NCBI GenBank assembly: GCA_021823305.1 | Contig: JAKAOE010000153.1 | Coordinates: 1-5,543, forward strand | DNA: 5,543 nucleotides | Source of the DNA: Acidobacteriota bacterium | GTDB taxonomy: Bacteria > Acidobacteriota > Terriglobia > Terriglobales > SCQP01 | Reading direction: 5' to 3' | Part shown: piece after piece, positions 4,616-5,543 of the stretch | How the letters are laid out: every line of letters starts with the position of its first letter | How positions within the stretch are numbered: the first letter of the stretch is position 1 | Position numbers and translations under genes: made by a program | The notes under the pieces: model-generated | The model's database searches: none | What the model was told of the DNA's origin: nothing | Seen by the model: the letters and a program-made list of their open reading frames with translations, nothing else

Positions 4616-5543
4616 CTACTCGGGCACCGGCACGGAGTCGCGGATCTCTTCCAGGATGTGCTCGGCGTACTCGGAACGGCGCTCGCCATGGCGCGCCACG
4701 GCGACCACGCGGTGGGCGCAGACGGCGACCAGCAGGCGCTTGACGTCATAGGGGACGCAGAAGGCGCGGCCTTCGAGCAGCGCCCACGCCTGGGCGGCGC
4801 GGTGCAGCATGGTGAGGCCGCGGGGGCTGACGCCAAGTTCGAGGCCGGAGTGGCGGCGCGTGGCTTCGACCAGCGCCAGCTCGTAATCCAGCACCGAATC
4901 CTCGACGCGCACCGCGCGCACGCCGCGCTGCGCCTGGGCCACGCCGGACAGGCTGAGCAGAGGCGCGAGCTGCTCGAGCGCGGGCAGGCCGGCCTCGCCG
5001 CGCACGATGGCGCGCTCGTCGTCCGGGCTGGGATAACCCATGCGGATGCGCAACAGGAAGCGGTCGAGCTGGGACTCGGGCAGCGGATAGGTGCCGTGAT
5101 GCTCGGAGGGGTTCTGGGTGGCGATCACCCAGAAGGGCTGCGGCAGAGGATACGTCTGGCTGTCCACCGTCACCTGGCGCTCGTTCATGGCTTCGAGCAG
5201 CGCCGACTGGGTTTTGGGGGTGGTGCGATTGATCTCGTCCGCGAGCAGGACGTTGGTGAACACCGGGCCGGGGTTGAATTCGAAGCGCTCGAGCGCCTGG
5301 TTATAAATGCTGACGCCGATGACGTCGCTGGGCAGCAGATCGCTGGTGAACTGGATGCGGCGGAAGCGGCAGTCCAGGACACGCGCCAAGGCCTGCGCCA
5401 GGGTGGTTTTCCCCACACCGGGGACGTCTTCGATCAACAGATGGCCTTCGGCCAGAATCGCGACCAGCGCCATGCGCACGGCGGCGCTGTTGCTGCGCAC
5501 CACCTGCCGCAGGGCGGCCTCCACGCGGGCCAACTGCAGCGCG
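4616..5543 (-). CDS. MoxR-type AAA+ ATPase (N-terminal few residues outside window)
   Basis: MoxR ATPases are cytoplasmic AAA+ chaperone-like proteins that usually work with DUF58 and von Willebrand A-domain proteins in maturing or assembling target complexes. All key elements are visible, numbered from the TTG at 5533: Walker A VPGVGKT (37-43, Lys42), Walker B VLLADE (95-100, Asp99-Glu100), sensor-1 ATQN (138-141), an arginine-finger candidate in LDRF (Arg158), and the C-terminal lid SPRGLTMLHRAAQAW followed by VPYDVKRL. The frame remains open to the window edge and the TTG has no ribosome binding site, so the true start lies a few codons further on. Family members are about 310-330 residues, so almost the whole protein is here. 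The stop is TAG (4618-4616). No partner gene lies downstream; the DUF58 or VWA partner, if linked, must be upstream outside the window. Confidence 0.95.
   Translation of the reverse strand, partial: ALQLARVEAALRQVVRSNSAAVRMALVAILAEGHLLIEDVPGVGKTTLAQALARVLDCRFRRIQFTSDLLPSDVIGVSIYNQALERFEFNPGPVFTNVLLADEINRTTPKTQSALLEAMNERQVTVDSQTYPLPQPFWVIATQNPSEHHGTYPLPESQLDRFLLRIRMGYPSPDDERAIVRGEAGLPALEQLAPLLSLSGVAQAQRGVRAVRVEDSVLDYELALVEATRRHSGLELGVSPRGLTMLHRAAQAWALLEGRAFCVPYDVKRLLVAVCAHRVVAVARHGERRSEYAEHILEEIRDSVPVPE

Noticed and set aside
4404..4751. Plus-strand frame running through repeat copy 2 into the antisense of MoxR
   Set aside because: It overlaps the terminator, the repeat and the 3' end of a clear MoxR gene. 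The homologous frame in copy 1 lies antisense to the dehydratase, so it is explained by the stop-free repeat.
4318..4836. Minus-strand frame across MoxR, repeat copy 2 and the small secreted gene
   Set aside because: It is out of frame with MoxR, Ser/Ala/Pro/Arg-rich, and has no family features.

Overview
This is a high-GC bacterial window, probably from an Acidobacteriota genome. That guess rests on the gene mix and protein style: a WecA-like transferase tail, a small four-cysteine membrane-anchored protein, a secreted S9 peptidase with Gly/Pro-rich stretches, and a secreted small 'GCLQ...YxL' protein. No rRNA or other phylogenetic marker is present, so the assignment is an inference.

Layout: (1) 2-589, plus strand, is the 3' end of a gene resembling the cytoplasmic tail of acidobacterial WecA/MraY-type transferases. 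(2) 601-879, plus, is a small membrane-anchored protein with four cysteines. Its stop codon lies inside (3) a 116-bp palindromic, MITE-like unit (874-989) that appears to be bounded by TA duplications. (4) 1054-3273, plus, is an exported S9-family serine peptidase with an intact catalytic triad. (5) 3313-3795, minus, is a 4a-hydroxytetrahydrobiopterin dehydratase (pterin carbinolamine dehydratase, PCD) carrying an in-frame 51-residue insertion. (6) 3989-4393, plus, is a small secreted protein followed by a canonical intrinsic terminator. (7) 4616-5543, minus, is a MoxR-type AAA+ ATPase whose first few residues lie beyond the window.

The most notable content is the repeats. A 153-bp element occurs twice in the same orientation, exactly 926 bp apart, with 151 of 153 identical positions and no indels. 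One copy (3520-3672) lies inside the dehydratase gene and accounts exactly for the 51 extra residues. They fall between the two halves of an otherwise normal family sequence, at the predicted beta1-beta2 turn. The other copy (4446-4598) begins at the base following the T-tract of the terminator after the small secreted protein. The element has nested inverted repeats, including a perfect 11-bp stem, and is free of stop codons in four of six frames. It therefore looks like a dispersed, structured and coding-compatible repeat that may be able to insert inside genes without breaking them.

The genes do not form one pathway. The first two may be co-transcribed. The peptidase and dehydratase are convergent, as are the small secreted protein and MoxR. 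The dehydratase and small secreted protein are divergent, sharing a hairpin-rich spacer of about 190 bp.
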